Below are positions 43,655 through 51,561 of a stretch of 64,000 bases of DNA, piece after piece (position 1 is the stretch's first letter; every line of letters begins with the position of its first letter). The notes under the pieces are model-generated. The model made no database searches, was not told the DNA's origin, and worked only from the letters and a program-made list of their open reading frames with translations. Source of the stretch: Actinoplanes sp. L3-i22 (GTDB lineage: Bacteria; Actinomycetota; Actinomycetes; Mycobacteriales; Micromonosporaceae); assembly GCF_019704555.1 (NCBI RefSeq), contig NZ_AP024745.1, forward strand, positions 4,844,501-4,908,500. Direction: 5' to 3'. The position numbers and the translations under genes were made by a program.

Positions 43655-44520
43655 CCGACCGCCAGCACGCGGAAAGACGCTTGGTGTGTACGGGCGAGCC
43701 CGGCCGACGGCACGAACCCGGTCCAATGGACCGACAGTGGCGGCCTCGACCGGTTCATCCGGTGGGGTTCTTCGGCGGGCAGTTGCTGGGCCAACACCAG
43801 GATGCCCATGGCAACCACGAACCAGCCGAACGCTTTACGCAGGACATCCGCGGGAAGGTGGCCGGCGAGCCGGGCACCCGGAAGGCTGCCGGCGATCGCG
43901 GCGGTGGTCACGGACAGCGCGAGACTCCAGGGGATCGATACGGCCTGCAGGTGCCCGGCGAGCCCGGCGGCTGACTGCATGGCGATGACCAGCAATGAAG
44001 TGCCCACTGCGGCCGGCATGCTCAGGCCGCCGAGCAGGGCGAGGGCCGGCACGATGAGGAATCCACCGCCGGCGCCGATCAGGCCGGCGATCGACCCGAT
44101 CAGGGCGCCGGTGACGATCGTGCGCGGTAGCGACGGTTCCCGAGCGCCGCGCCCGGCCGGCCGGCCGTGCAGCATCCCGATGGCGGTGGCGAGCATCATC
44201 ACCGCGAAGCCGGTGAGCAGGATTCCATCCGGGATGTACGCGGCGAGGCTGCCGGCGGCGTAGGCGCCGGCCATGCCCGCCAGCCCGAAGATCAACCCGA
44301 TGCGCCAGCGGACGTGTCCGGCTCGGGCGTGGGGGATCAGCCCCGCGGTGGCGGTGGCGCCCACGACCAGCAGTGAGGTGGCGATCGCCTGCTTGGCCGG
44401 CAGGTGGGCGACGTAGACCAGCAGGGGCACGGCGAGGATGGATCCGCCGCCGCCGAGCAGTCCCAAGCTGATCCCGACCCCGGCCGCCAGGATCGCGGTC
44501 AGGACGGCGGCGAGGCTCAT
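43462..44520 (-). CDS. TauE/SafE-family sulfur-anion exporter with a read-through C terminus
   Basis: TauE/SafE membrane transporter for sulfite or related organosulfur anions. The family region is residues 1 to about 255: eight or so helices, with AAGVGISLGLLGGGGSILAV and GLIGAGGGFLIVPALALLGG as the two repeat signatures. The natural stop seems lost. From about 256 the frame runs through the antisense of a ricin-lectin relic (43670-43750), and from about 289 through the antisense of the hydrolase-like gene, overlapping its last 193 bases. The 352-residue product therefore carries about 95 unrelated residues. The ATG overlaps the stop of the upstream persulfide dioxygenase (ATGA), so it is the second gene of that operon. 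Confidence 0.85.
   Translation of the reverse strand: MSLAAVLTAILAAGVGISLGLLGGGGSILAVPLLVYVAHLPAKQAIATSLLVVGATATAGLIPHARAGHVRWRIGLIFGLAGMAGAYAAGSLAAYIPDGILLTGFAVMMLATAIGMLHGRPAGRGAREPSLPRTIVTGALIGSIAGLIGAGGGFLIVPALALLGGLSMPAAVGTSLLVIAMQSAAGLAGHLQAVSIPWSLALSVTTAAIAGSLPGARLAGHLPADVLRKAFGWFVVAMGILVLAQQLPAEEPHRMNRSRPPLSVHWTGFVPSAGLARTHQASFRVLAVGQDSSGRGSGAGVGGMKASKSRGCATGRAESIVGACSGNGSARCRVNQSTASTATCSSAPGSAK
43670..43750 (+). pseudogene. Ricin-lectin domain relic
   Basis: About 81 bases match 37120-37202 inside the ricin domain of the lectin-propeller gene at roughly 85-90% by eye with one gap. They share GGAAAGACGCTTG and GGCCGACGGCACGAAC. The coding frame is broken. It lies between the hydrolase-like copy A and the TauE/SafE gene. 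Confidence 0.8.
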
Positions 44521-45875
44521 TGCCGTAGCACGGGTAGCCCCGCCGCGGCGGCGTTGGCGAAGTCGTCGTCGACGGCGACGACCTGCCGTCCGGCGGCGGC
44601 GAGCAGGGACGCGGCGATGGCGGCGCGGTAGCCGGCGGCGCAGTGCACCCAGATTTCACCTTCCGGCAGGTCGTGCAGCCGGCGCGGGAGGTCGTGCAGC
44701 GGGATGTGCACGGCATCGTCGATCCGGGACTGCGCCACTTCGAGGTTACGGCGGGTGTCGAGCACGAGCACGGGCCGGTGGTGGCGGACCTGGGCCAGAT
44801 CGGCGAAGGTCGCGCGTGGGAAGGACGTGAGTTTCTGGCCACCGGCCCAGTCGAGGGGATCGCCGGTCGCGTGCGCGGCGGGCCGGTCGATACCGATGCG
44901 CACCAGCTCGCGCTGGGCCTCGGCGACCTGGTGCGGGGTTTCGGCGAGCAGGGTCAGCGGCGTTCCCCACGGGATGAGCCAGCCGAGGTAGGTGGCGAAG
45001 CTGCCGTCGAGGCCGAAGTTGAGGGTGCCGGCGACGTGACCGGCGGCGAACGCGATGCGGCTGCGCAGGTCGACGACCCATTCGCCGTCGGCGAGGCGTT
45101 TGCGGATCTGCTCGGCGTCGGCAGCCTCGGGCGGGCTCAGATCTGGGGCGGCCGGTCCGGCGCTGTTGGCCGGGCCCATGTGGGCGTAGTAGGCGGGCCA
45201 CGTATCGAGCCCGGCCAGCAACTGGTCCACGAACTGCTGCTCCGCCTGGGTCAGCGCGGGATTGGCGCGACTTTCGGCGCCGATGGTGGAGGCGGTGGCC
45301 CCCGACTGGGTTGCCGAGCAGAAGCTGCCGAAGCCGTGCGTCGGGTAGACATCGGCGGTCTCGGGCAGCTCGCGAGCCAGCCGGTGTGCCGAGTGGTACT
45401 GGTGGTGGACCAGGTCGTGGGTGTGTGCGGGACCGAGCAGGTCGGGGCGGCCGACCGAGCCGTACAGCAGCGATCCGCCGGAGAAGACGGCGATCTGCTC
45501 GCCGTCGGCCTGCAACGCGTACGACAGGTGGGTGAAGGTGTGCCCGGGGGTGGCGATGACGCGGACCCGCAGGGTATGGCCGACGGCGACGATGTCGCCG
45601 TCGCGCACCGGTACGCGGTCGAAGCCGACCGGATCGTCGGCGTTGACGTGGTACGCCGCCCCGGTCACCCGTGCGAGGGCGTGGCCGCCGGTCACGTAGT
45701 CGTTGTGGACGTGGGTCTCGAAGATGTGGGTGATGCTCACTTCTTCGGCGAGTGCCAGGGCCAGGACGCGGTCGATGTCGCGCTGCGGATCGACGACGAA
45801 TGCGCTGGTGCCGTCGTGGACGAGGTAGCTGCGGTCGCCGAGCGTGGGCGTCTCGATCGGCAGGACACGGACCAT
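44517..45875 (-). CDS. MBL-fold persulfide dioxygenase fused to rhodanese domains
   Basis: A 452-residue fusion enzyme of the ETHE1/CstB type. An N-terminal metallo-beta-lactamase domain (1-235) has ETHVHNDYVTGG, TPGHTFTHLSY, FSGGSLLYGSVGRPDL and the late His in YPTHGFGS. Two rhodanese domains follow. The first (about 270-345) has no active-site Cys. The second (about 365-450) has Cys in WVHCAAGYRAAIA. Such enzymes oxidise glutathione- or low-molecular-weight persulfides to sulfite and thiosulfate, and TauE/SafE then exports the product. AAAGGA precedes the ATG. A perfect CsoR/CstR-type palindrome lies 80 bases upstream. Confidence 0.93.
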   Translation of the reverse strand: MVRVLPIETPTLGDRSYLVHDGTSAFVVDPQRDIDRVLALALAEEVSITHIFETHVHNDYVTGGHALARVTGAAYHVNADDPVGFDRVPVRDGDIVAVGHTLRVRVIATPGHTFTHLSYALQADGEQIAVFSGGSLLYGSVGRPDLLGPAHTHDLVHHQYHSAHRLARELPETADVYPTHGFGSFCSATQSGATASTIGAESRANPALTQAEQQFVDQLLAGLDTWPAYYAHMGPANSAGPAAPDLSPPEAADAEQIRKRLADGEWVVDLRSRIAFAAGHVAGTLNFGLDGSFATYLGWLIPWGTPLTLLAETPHQVAEAQRELVRIGIDRPAAHATGDPLDWAGGQKLTSFPRATFADLAQVRHHRPVLVLDTRRNLEVAQSRIDDAVHIPLHDLPRRLHDLPEGEIWVHCAAGYRAAIAASLLAAAGRQVVAVDDDFANAAAAGLPVLRQ

Positions 45876-45954
45876 GATGCGGATTCCTTTACGTCGGTGG
45901 GATGAAGCGCAGTGCGGTCAGGCGGCGCCTGTCCGCTGGCGAACTCAAGATTGC

Positions 45955-45970
45955 ATACCCCCGGGGGTAT
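45955..45970. promoter_or_regulatory. CsoR/CstR-type operator of the persulfide operon
   Basis: ATACCCCCGGGGGTAT is a perfect 16-base palindrome of the CsoR-family type (ATACCCC...GGGGTAT). It lies between the divergent persulfide operon and the CsoR-family relic. A second operator of the same length is at 51378-51393. Confidence 0.8.
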
Positions 45971-46000
45971 CCTGGTCCGACAATAGCGCGCGGGCGGCGG

Positions 46001-46140
46001 CGCTCGGCGGATGCCCTCACCGACGTGGTGACCCGGCTGGCGGCGCTGTCGCAGGCCCTGGACCGGGCGGTGTCAGATCATCGCGACGGGCCTGCGGCAT
46101 TGCGTGATCGCCGAGCAGGGCAGCAAGGAGCCGACCGTGG
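46001..46140 (+). pseudogene. CsoR-family repressor relic
   Basis: The plus strand carries the C-terminal half of a CsoR/CstR-like repressor in two frames. DVVTRLAALSQALDRA (from about 46022) is followed, two bases short of the right frame, by IIATGLRHCVIAEQGSKEPT (from 46077). The helix with the second Cys (RHC) is recognisable. The N-terminal half with the first metal or sulfur ligand Cys is absent, and the normal end is lost. Together with the intact operator this marks a decayed autoregulated repressor gene. The 300-base gap here holds only operator and relic. Confidence 0.75.
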
Positions 46141-46175
46141 GCGGGGCGGTCGTCCCGTCCCGCCCGCCACGGCCG

Positions 46176-46838
46176 CTACCGGTTCGCCCAGTGGGTGAAT
46201 GCGGTCAGGTGCCCCTCGGAGGCCGCGAGCAGGCTGGTGTAGACCTGCGTGACGTCCGGAGCGGTCAGCGCGTCGAGGGCGGCCCGCAGGTCGGCGATAT
46301 CGGTGCGCTCCACCTGCTGCCCGGCGGCCAGGGCGGCCGACAGGCTCTGCCCGCCCTGCGCCAGCAAGGTGTCGTAGGTGGCCTGGACCGCCGGGTCGGT
46401 GAAACTGCCGGCCGGCCGGTTCACGGTCGGGTCGGTCACGCCGTAGCGCTGCAGCAGCGTGCGCACCATGGTCAGGTGTCGGCTCTCCGCGACGGCGATG
46501 TGGTCGAAGACGACCGCGTCGTAGCGGCCGGCGAACGCCAGGTACAGGTCGTGGGCGAGCTTCTCCTCCTGCGCCATGGACGCCAGCGTGCTCTTCTGGG
46601 CATCGGTGAGGGTGCCCTGCCCGGCGGTGACGCCCAGTCCCATGCAGCGGCCGGCGCCGAAGCCGGATCCCATGCCGTAGCCGCGGCCCGGGGCGGACGG
46701 ACCGACGGTGGCGGTGCTGAACGGTCCGGGACCGAACGGGCCGGCGCCGGCCAGTGCCGGTGCCGCGACCGCGAGTCCACCCAGCCCGAGCGTGCCGGCC
46801 GCCACCAGGGTGGCGGTACGGCGGGTGATGGTCTTCAC
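46176..46838 (-). CDS. Secreted DUF2202 ferritin-like protein
   Basis: A 220-residue exported protein. The Tat-like signal KTITRRTATLVAAGTLGLGG ends near AAPALA. A Gly/Pro-rich linker (about 30-75) with one Cys (GRCMG) follows, then a ferritin-like DUF2202 four-helix domain. Glu/His residues that could bind iron are in MAQEEKLAHDLY, FDHIAVAESRHLTMV and LAASEGHLTAFTHW. The GTG at 46838 follows AAGGGAGCAGTC and is preferred over the longer open frame. Family function is unproven; a secreted metal-binding or oxidase role is plausible from the fold. No operon partner is close. Confidence 0.85.
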   Translation of the reverse strand: MKTITRRTATLVAAGTLGLGGLAVAAPALAGAGPFGPGPFSTATVGPSAPGRGYGMGSGFGAGRCMGLGVTAGQGTLTDAQKSTLASMAQEEKLAHDLYLAFAGRYDAVVFDHIAVAESRHLTMVRTLLQRYGVTDPTVNRPAGSFTDPAVQATYDTLLAQGGQSLSAALAAGQQVERTDIADLRAALDALTAPDVTQVYTSLLAASEGHLTAFTHWANR

Positions 46839-46935
46839 GACTGCTCCCTTCCTTGTTCCTACCCCCTCACGGTGGCTCCCCGGCGTGATGACGGCGTGCA
46901 ACCGATGTGCAGAACACGTGGAGAACGGGAGGCGG

Positions 46936-47817
46936 TCAGCCGCGGATCACCACGATCGGGCAGGCGGCGTGATAGATCAGATGCTGGCTGACCGAGCCGA
47001 TCAACAGACCGACGAAGCCGCCATGGCCCCGATCGCCGACGACCAGCAACTGCGCCCGACGCGACCGGGCGGCCAGCGCCGGCCCCACCGGCCCCCGGAG
47101 CAGCTCCTGCCGGATGCTCAGGCCGGGATGACGCTCGGCGACACCGGCCACGGCAGTTGCCAGCACCCGGCCCTCTTCGGCCTCGAGCCGGTCGAGGTCG
47201 TAGACCAACGGCATCATGTCGCCCGCCCCGGCCACCGGCGGTGTGCGCCAGACATGGACGGCGACCAGTTCGGCGCCGCGCAACGCGGCCTCGTCGGCGG
47301 CGAACTCGACGGCTCGCAAGGACCGGGCCGATCCGTCGACGCCGACCACGACGGGCTGGTCCTGCTTCGGCCGGCTCTTGACCACGACGACCGGGCTTGA
47401 TCCGTAGGTGGCCAGCTGCGTGGCGACCGTGCCGGCCAGCATGCCCTCGAATCGGCCGAGGCCCCGATCGCCAATGAGGACCAGTGCCGCACGTCGGCTG
47501 CGCTGCAGCAGGACGTACGCCGCGGGCCCGTCCACCACCTCGGCGGTGACCGGGACATCGGGCGCCTCCTTCGCGGCGCGGGTTTTCGCCTCGGCGACGA
47601 CTGCCTCGATGTGCGCCCTGATCAGTGCGGCCGGTTCGGGCGCACCCTCGGAAGCCGGCCGGACCGAGGCAAGCGAGGCCGGCCAGACGAGGGCGTGGAC
47701 CAGGTGCAGCGGAGCCTGACGTAGCAGGGCCTCACCAGCTGCCATTTCGACGGCGTCAAGGCTCGACGGCGACCCGTCGATGCCGACGACCACGGGTGCT
47801 CCGGCGATGTGCGTCAT
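46936..47817 (-). CDS. Tandem universal stress protein
   Basis: Two UspA domains in 293 residues. Each begins with a VVGIDGS or VVGVDGS strand and carries an ATP-binding GxxGxG loop: GDRGLGRFEGMLAGTVA (domain 1) and GDRGHGGFVGLLIGSVS (domain 2). It probably binds ATP. The ATG at 47817 follows GCGGAGGCTGAC. Tandem Usp proteins in Actinobacteria commonly belong to hypoxia or dormancy regulons. The neighbours here (K+ efflux pair, cation ATPase) fit such a stress set. It is divergent from the KhtT-like gene with 227 bases between. Confidence 0.94.
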   Translation of the reverse strand: MTHIAGAPVVVGIDGSPSSLDAVEMAAGEALLRQAPLHLVHALVWPASLASVRPASEGAPEPAALIRAHIEAVVAEAKTRAAKEAPDVPVTAEVVDGPAAYVLLQRSRRAALVLIGDRGLGRFEGMLAGTVATQLATYGSSPVVVVKSRPKQDQPVVVGVDGSARSLRAVEFAADEAALRGAELVAVHVWRTPPVAGAGDMMPLVYDLDRLEAEEGRVLATAVAGVAERHPGLSIRQELLRGPVGPALAARSRRAQLLVVGDRGHGGFVGLLIGSVSQHLIYHAACPIVVIRG

Positions 47818-48044
47818 GTCAGCCTCCGCTCCAGAGCCGGGCCGCTCGGGGATGTAAGGCATGTGTCGGCGACCCGTGGCTTCATCGTCACGCCGGACCG
47901 GCACCGTCGACAGAGCCGATGGTCCCGGCCCCGACCGCCGCCCGGGCGGACCAGGGACCTACGGCGTGCTCCCGCGGGGACAGCGACCGTGGCACGGCGA
48001 GCAGTGCCGGATGACGATGGAGACGCCGTGAGCAGAGGTGGTGG

Positions 48045-48566
48045 ATGACCGTGAGTCCGTCCGAGAACGCCGAAGGCAGGAACGCTCTGCAGATCAACGA
48101 GGTGCTGCTGCCCGGAGTCGGGCTGCGCTACGAGCTGACCAGCAGCGACGGCGATCATCTCGGCTTTGTCGCCCGCCGGGACGGCTATGTCGAGGTGGTC
48201 CGCTACGGCGGGGGCGATCCCGACGCGGGTGAGCCGTTGTTTCGCCTGACCACGGACGAGGCCGAGGCGGTGGCGGAGATCTTCGGCGCGCCCCGCATCG
48301 TCGAGCGGTTCGCTGACCTCAGCCGCGCAGTGCCCGGACTGGACGCCGGGCAGATCGGTATCGGACCTGGCTCCTCGTACGCCGGACGGCCTCTCGGTGA
48401 GACCCGCGCCCGCACCCGGACCGGTGCCTCCATCGTGGCGATCGTGCGGGGCGAGACCGTGCTGGTCTCCCCGGGGCCGGCCGAGATCATGCAGGCGGAT
48501 GATGTACTCGTCGTCGTCGGCACCGAGGACGGTATCGCCGGGGTCCGCCGCATCGTCGGAACCTGA
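48045..48566 (+). CDS. KhtT-like regulatory subunit of a K+/H+ antiporter
   Basis: A 173-residue cytoplasmic protein with a C-terminal RCK_C/TrkA-C domain (about 95-170: IGPGSSYAGRPLGETRART, TGASIVAIVRGE, ADDVLVVVGTEDG). The N-terminal part (10-90) is the helper domain usual in KhtT-like subunits. RCK_C domains bind nucleotides such as c-di-AMP and gate the antiporter. The transporter subunit follows after six bases, so they form one operon. AGAGGTGG precedes the ATG. Confidence 0.9.
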   Translation: MTVSPSENAEGRNALQINEVLLPGVGLRYELTSSDGDHLGFVARRDGYVEVVRYGGGDPDAGEPLFRLTTDEAEAVAEIFGAPRIVERFADLSRAVPGLDAGQIGIGPGSSYAGRPLGETRARTRTGASIVAIVRGETVLVSPGPAEIMQADDVLVVVGTEDGIAGVRRIVGT

Positions 48567-48572
48567 ATTGCC

Positions 48573-49766
48573 GTGCATGCCTCCCTGGCTTTGCTGCTCG
48601 AGCTGGGGCTCGTCCTGGTCGCGCTGAGCCTGCTCGGCTCCATGGCTCACCGGCTGGCCATTCCGGCGATCCCGTTCTACCTGCTCGCCGGTCTCGCCCT
48701 GGGCGACAGGGGTGTCGAGGTCGCTTCGGAGGCGAGCGGCTTCATCCGAACCGGCGCTTCGATCGGCGTGGTGCTCCTGCTGCTCACGCTGGGACTGGAA
48801 TTCACGACCGACGAGTTCATGGTCAGTGCCCGGCGGCACGTGCCCAGTGGCATCGTCGACCTGCTGGTCAACGCTGGTTCCGGCGTCCTGGCCGGGATTC
48901 TCCTCGGGCTGAATCCGGTTGGCATGCTCGCCCTTGCCGGTGCGACCTGGGTGTCTTCCTCGGGCATCGCCTCGCGCCTGTTGTCCGACCTGCGGCAGCT
49001 CGGCAACCGGGAGACGCCATCGGTGCTCTCGATCCTGGTCATCGAAGACTTCGCGATGGCCGTCTACCTCCCGCTGCTGGCGGTGCTCGGATCCGGCGGC
49101 AGGTGGTGGCAGGCACTGATCGGCATCGCCGTGGCGGTGTCCGCGGTCACCGCGGCCTTCGCCGGCTTGCGCCGATGGGGGCTGCACATCAACCGGTGGC
49201 TGGTTCATCCCGACCCGGAGCAGCTCATGCTCCGCCTGCTCGGGGCCACCCTGGTGGTTGCCGCGCTGGCCGAGATGGTCAACGTGTCGGCCGCAGTCGG
49301 GGCGCTGCTGGTCGGCCTGACGCTCACCGGCAGGAACGCGGCGCGGGCCCGCACCGTCCTGGCCCCGCTCCGGGATCTGTTCGCGGCGGCGTTCTTCCTC
49401 TCCATCGGGTTGACCGTCCGTCCAGCCGACTTGCTCGCCGCGCTGCCCGCGGCCGCGGCGCTCGCGGCGGCCGGGATCGCGACGAAGATCTTCACCGGCT
49501 GGTATGCCGCCGGGCGCGACGGCTCCGGCACGCCCGGTCGCCTGCGAGCCGGTACGGCGCTTGTCGCCCGGGGCGAGTTCTCGATCGTCGTCGTGGGGGT
49601 TGCCGGGACGTCCGAACCGGCCCTGGCTGCCATCGTCGTCGCCTACGTGCTGCTGCTTGCCGTCACCGGACCGCTGCTCGCACGATTCCTGCCCTCGACC
49701 GTCAACCGGCGTCGGGTCACGGCGCGCCCACCGCCGGCCCGATCCGCGGAGGACTTTATTGATTGA
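48573..49766 (+). CDS. CPA2 K+/H+ antiporter (KhtU-like)
   Basis: Monovalent-cation:proton antiporter of 397 residues with about 12 predicted helices. Features are LAIPAIPFYLLAGLALGDRG, the long helix VVLLLLTLGLEFTTDEF, ILVIEDFAMAVYLPLL with conserved acidic residues, SAAVGALLVGLTLTG, and AFFLSIGLTV. No internal RCK domain is present; the KhtT-like partner upstream supplies it. Start at GTG 48573. It likely exports K+ in response to nucleotide signals or stress. The C-terminal 20 residues are hydrophilic (RRVTARPPPARSAEDFID). Confidence 0.93.
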   Translation: MHASLALLLELGLVLVALSLLGSMAHRLAIPAIPFYLLAGLALGDRGVEVASEASGFIRTGASIGVVLLLLTLGLEFTTDEFMVSARRHVPSGIVDLLVNAGSGVLAGILLGLNPVGMLALAGATWVSSSGIASRLLSDLRQLGNRETPSVLSILVIEDFAMAVYLPLLAVLGSGGRWWQALIGIAVAVSAVTAAFAGLRRWGLHINRWLVHPDPEQLMLRLLGATLVVAALAEMVNVSAAVGALLVGLTLTGRNAARARTVLAPLRDLFAAAFFLSIGLTVRPADLLAALPAAAALAAAGIATKIFTGWYAAGRDGSGTPGRLRAGTALVARGEFSIVVVGVAGTSEPALAAIVVAYVLLLAVTGPLLARFLPSTVNRRRVTARPPPARSAEDFID

Positions 49767-49826
49767 CCATCTTCACTGTAGCTGGCAACGTCGGCAGCCG
49801 GACCGCCATCTGAGGGGAGACCCGCC

Positions 49827-51038
49827 ATGCCTAATCGTCGATCCGTGCTGGCCGGCTCGGCCGCGGCAATGTTCGCGGCCGGAATCGGAACGGCATCACC
49901 GGCCGAAGCCGAGCCCCGCGGGCTCGACCGGGCCGCGCTGCAGGCGGCGCTGGATCAGATCGTCGCCACCGGGGCCACCGCCGCGCTGGCCCGGGTGGAC
50001 AGTCCCACCGGCAGCTGGCGATCATCGAGCGGGGTGGTGGAGCTGGGGCGTGCGGCCCGTCCGTCGCCGGCCGGGCAGTTCCGCGTCGGCAGCATCACCA
50101 AGACGTTCGTGGCCACCGTGATCCTGCAGCTCGTCGCCGAGCGGCGCCTGCGCCTCGAGGACACCCTGGAGCGCTGGCTGCCCGGCGCGATCCCGAACGG
50201 CGCCCAGATCACCATCCGCAACCTGCTGCAGCACACCAGTGGCGTATTCGACTACACCAACGCCCTGTTCGCGACCGTCGAGGACGTGCTGCGCGCGCGA
50301 TACCGGACCTTCCGCCCGGAGGAACTGGTCGCCCTGGCCGCCGCCCATCCGCCGGTCTTCGAGCCCGGCACCTCCTGGGAGTACTCCAACACCAACTACG
50401 TCCTGCTGGGTCTGATCATCAAAAAGATCACCCGTCGCGCGTACGGCGTGGAGGTCGGCAGACGCATTCTGCGCCCGCTCCGCCTGCGCGGCACCGAGGT
50501 GCCCGGCACCGACATCACGATCGACGGCCCGCACGCGCACGGGTACGAGCCGATCGAGCAGGACGGCGAGATCGTGCCGCTCGACTTCACCGATCTCAAC
50601 CCGTCGATGGCGTACTCCGCGGGGGAGATCGTCTCCACCACGGCGGATCTGAACCTGTTCTACCGTTCCCTGCTGGGCGGCCGTCTGCTGCGCCCGGCGC
50701 AACTGGCCGAGATGCTGGGCAACCCGGTGGGGGAGCTGGGCTACGGCCTGGGCATCTACCAGCAGCGGCTGCCCGACGGCCGCACGCTGTGGGGACACAC
50801 CGGTGGGATCTTCGGTTACCTGACCCTCTCGTTCTCCACGCCGGACGCCGCGACCCAGCTGACCGTCTCGATCAACCCGTGGCTCGGCGACTTCGGCCCG
50901 GCGGTGAACGAGCTGGTGCTGATCGCGTTCGGGGTGACCGCCACGGCGGCGCCGGCCATGCAGCTGCCCGTGCCGGGCATGCAGCTGCCCGTGCCGGGCA
51001 TCCACCTGCCGCGAGCGAACCTGATGAGCAACGGCTGA
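49827..51038 (+). CDS. Secreted serine hydrolase, class C beta-lactamase fold
   Basis: Exported penicillin-recognising hydrolase of 403 residues. The Tat signal is at 1-29 (NRRSVLAGSAAAMFAAGIG). Active-site motifs are SITK (SxxK, near residue 90), YSNTNY (YxN) and WGHTGG (HxG in place of KTG). It resembles D-Ala-D-Ala carboxypeptidases and esterases of the S12 family. The C-terminal tail contains MQLPVPG twice, encoded by a 21-base perfect tandem. TGAGGGGAG precedes the ATG. Not linked to cell-wall genes here. Confidence 0.92.
   Translation: MPNRRSVLAGSAAAMFAAGIGTASPAEAEPRGLDRAALQAALDQIVATGATAALARVDSPTGSWRSSSGVVELGRAARPSPAGQFRVGSITKTFVATVILQLVAERRLRLEDTLERWLPGAIPNGAQITIRNLLQHTSGVFDYTNALFATVEDVLRARYRTFRPEELVALAAAHPPVFEPGTSWEYSNTNYVLLGLIIKKITRRAYGVEVGRRILRPLRLRGTEVPGTDITIDGPHAHGYEPIEQDGEIVPLDFTDLNPSMAYSAGEIVSTTADLNLFYRSLLGGRLLRPAQLAEMLGNPVGELGYGLGIYQQRLPDGRTLWGHTGGIFGYLTLSFSTPDAATQLTVSINPWLGDFGPAVNELVLIAFGVTATAAPAMQLPVPGMQLPVPGIHLPRANLMSNG
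50958..50999 (+). repeat. 21-base tandem repeat, two copies
   Basis: Two perfect head-to-tail copies of a 21-base unit encode MQLPVPG MQLPVPG. A third, diverged unit (IHLPRAN) follows. In-frame length variation is expected. Confidence 0.9.
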
Positions 51039-51181
51039 TCAGAGGTAGGTCAGCCGCACCGGAGGCGCGTGGAGCCCGAAACGGTCCTGCCGCGAGGAGT
51101 CACGCACCTGCCGGCGGCGCGGCAGAACGGGACCGTCGGCCCCGTCATCGCGGATCAGGGTGCCTCCGGCGCAGCGGCCGG

Positions 51182-51343
51182 TCAGCGTCCGAACAGACGC
51201 GCGAAGAAGCCGGCGGTCGGCTCGCCCTCATGACCGGCGCAGCGCTCCCTGCTGGGAACGCCCCGCAGGACCTGATCGACGTGCTGACCGCAGCCGGCCC
51301 AGGTGGCCTTGCCGCACTCGCGACACGTGACCTGACGACACAT
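51182..51343 (-). CDS. Small Cys-rich protein behind a CsoR-type operator
   Basis: A 53-residue protein opening MCRQVTCRECGKATWAGCG, then QHVDQVLRGVPSRERCAGH and a tail GFFARLFGR. Five cysteines and two His in the first 40 residues (C2, C7, C10, C18, C36; H21, H40) suggest a metal site or thiol chemistry. Related short CR..TC..CGK.TWAGCG proteins recur in Actinobacteria. The ATG at 51343 follows GAGGTAAGGG. A CsoR/CstR-type operator lies 35 bases upstream, linking it to the persulfide operon at 44517. A role in copper or reactive-sulfur handling is an inference. Confidence 0.8.
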   Translation of the reverse strand: MCRQVTCRECGKATWAGCGQHVDQVLRGVPSRERCAGHEGEPTAGFFARLFGR

Positions 51344-51377
51344 GATCCACGTCCCTTACCTCGATGAGGCGTCCAGC

Positions 51378-51393
51378 ATACCCCTGGGGGTAT
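51378..51393. promoter_or_regulatory. Second CsoR/CstR-type operator
   Basis: ATACCCCTGGGGGTAT, 16 bases, matches the operator at 45955 except at the centre (ATACCCC/GGGGTAT arms perfect). It lies directly upstream of the Cys-rich small gene. Confidence 0.75.
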
Positions 51394-51561
51394 AAGGCTG
51401 CGCTGCCTGGACCCCCGGGGGACGCGGGCAAGGACTTTGCCCGAACGGTGCCGAGCAGTCGCCTGCTGTCGGTCCGGTTCGATCAGGCGCCTGCCGCGCG
51501 GGCCGGTCACCGACTCCACCGGACGCTGGTCGCCGTATGGAGCGTGACGTCAGGCCGGTGG

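Noticed and set aside
50958..50999. CRISPR-like short repeats
   Set aside because: Two adjacent in-frame 21-base units without spacers are a coding tandem, not a CRISPR array. No other spaced repeats were found in the window.
51041..51190. Minus-strand frame reading RQDRFGLHAPPVRLTYL before a stop near 51041
   Set aside because: It looks protein-like at the end but overlaps the supported Cys-rich gene and lacks a start; too short to separate from chance.
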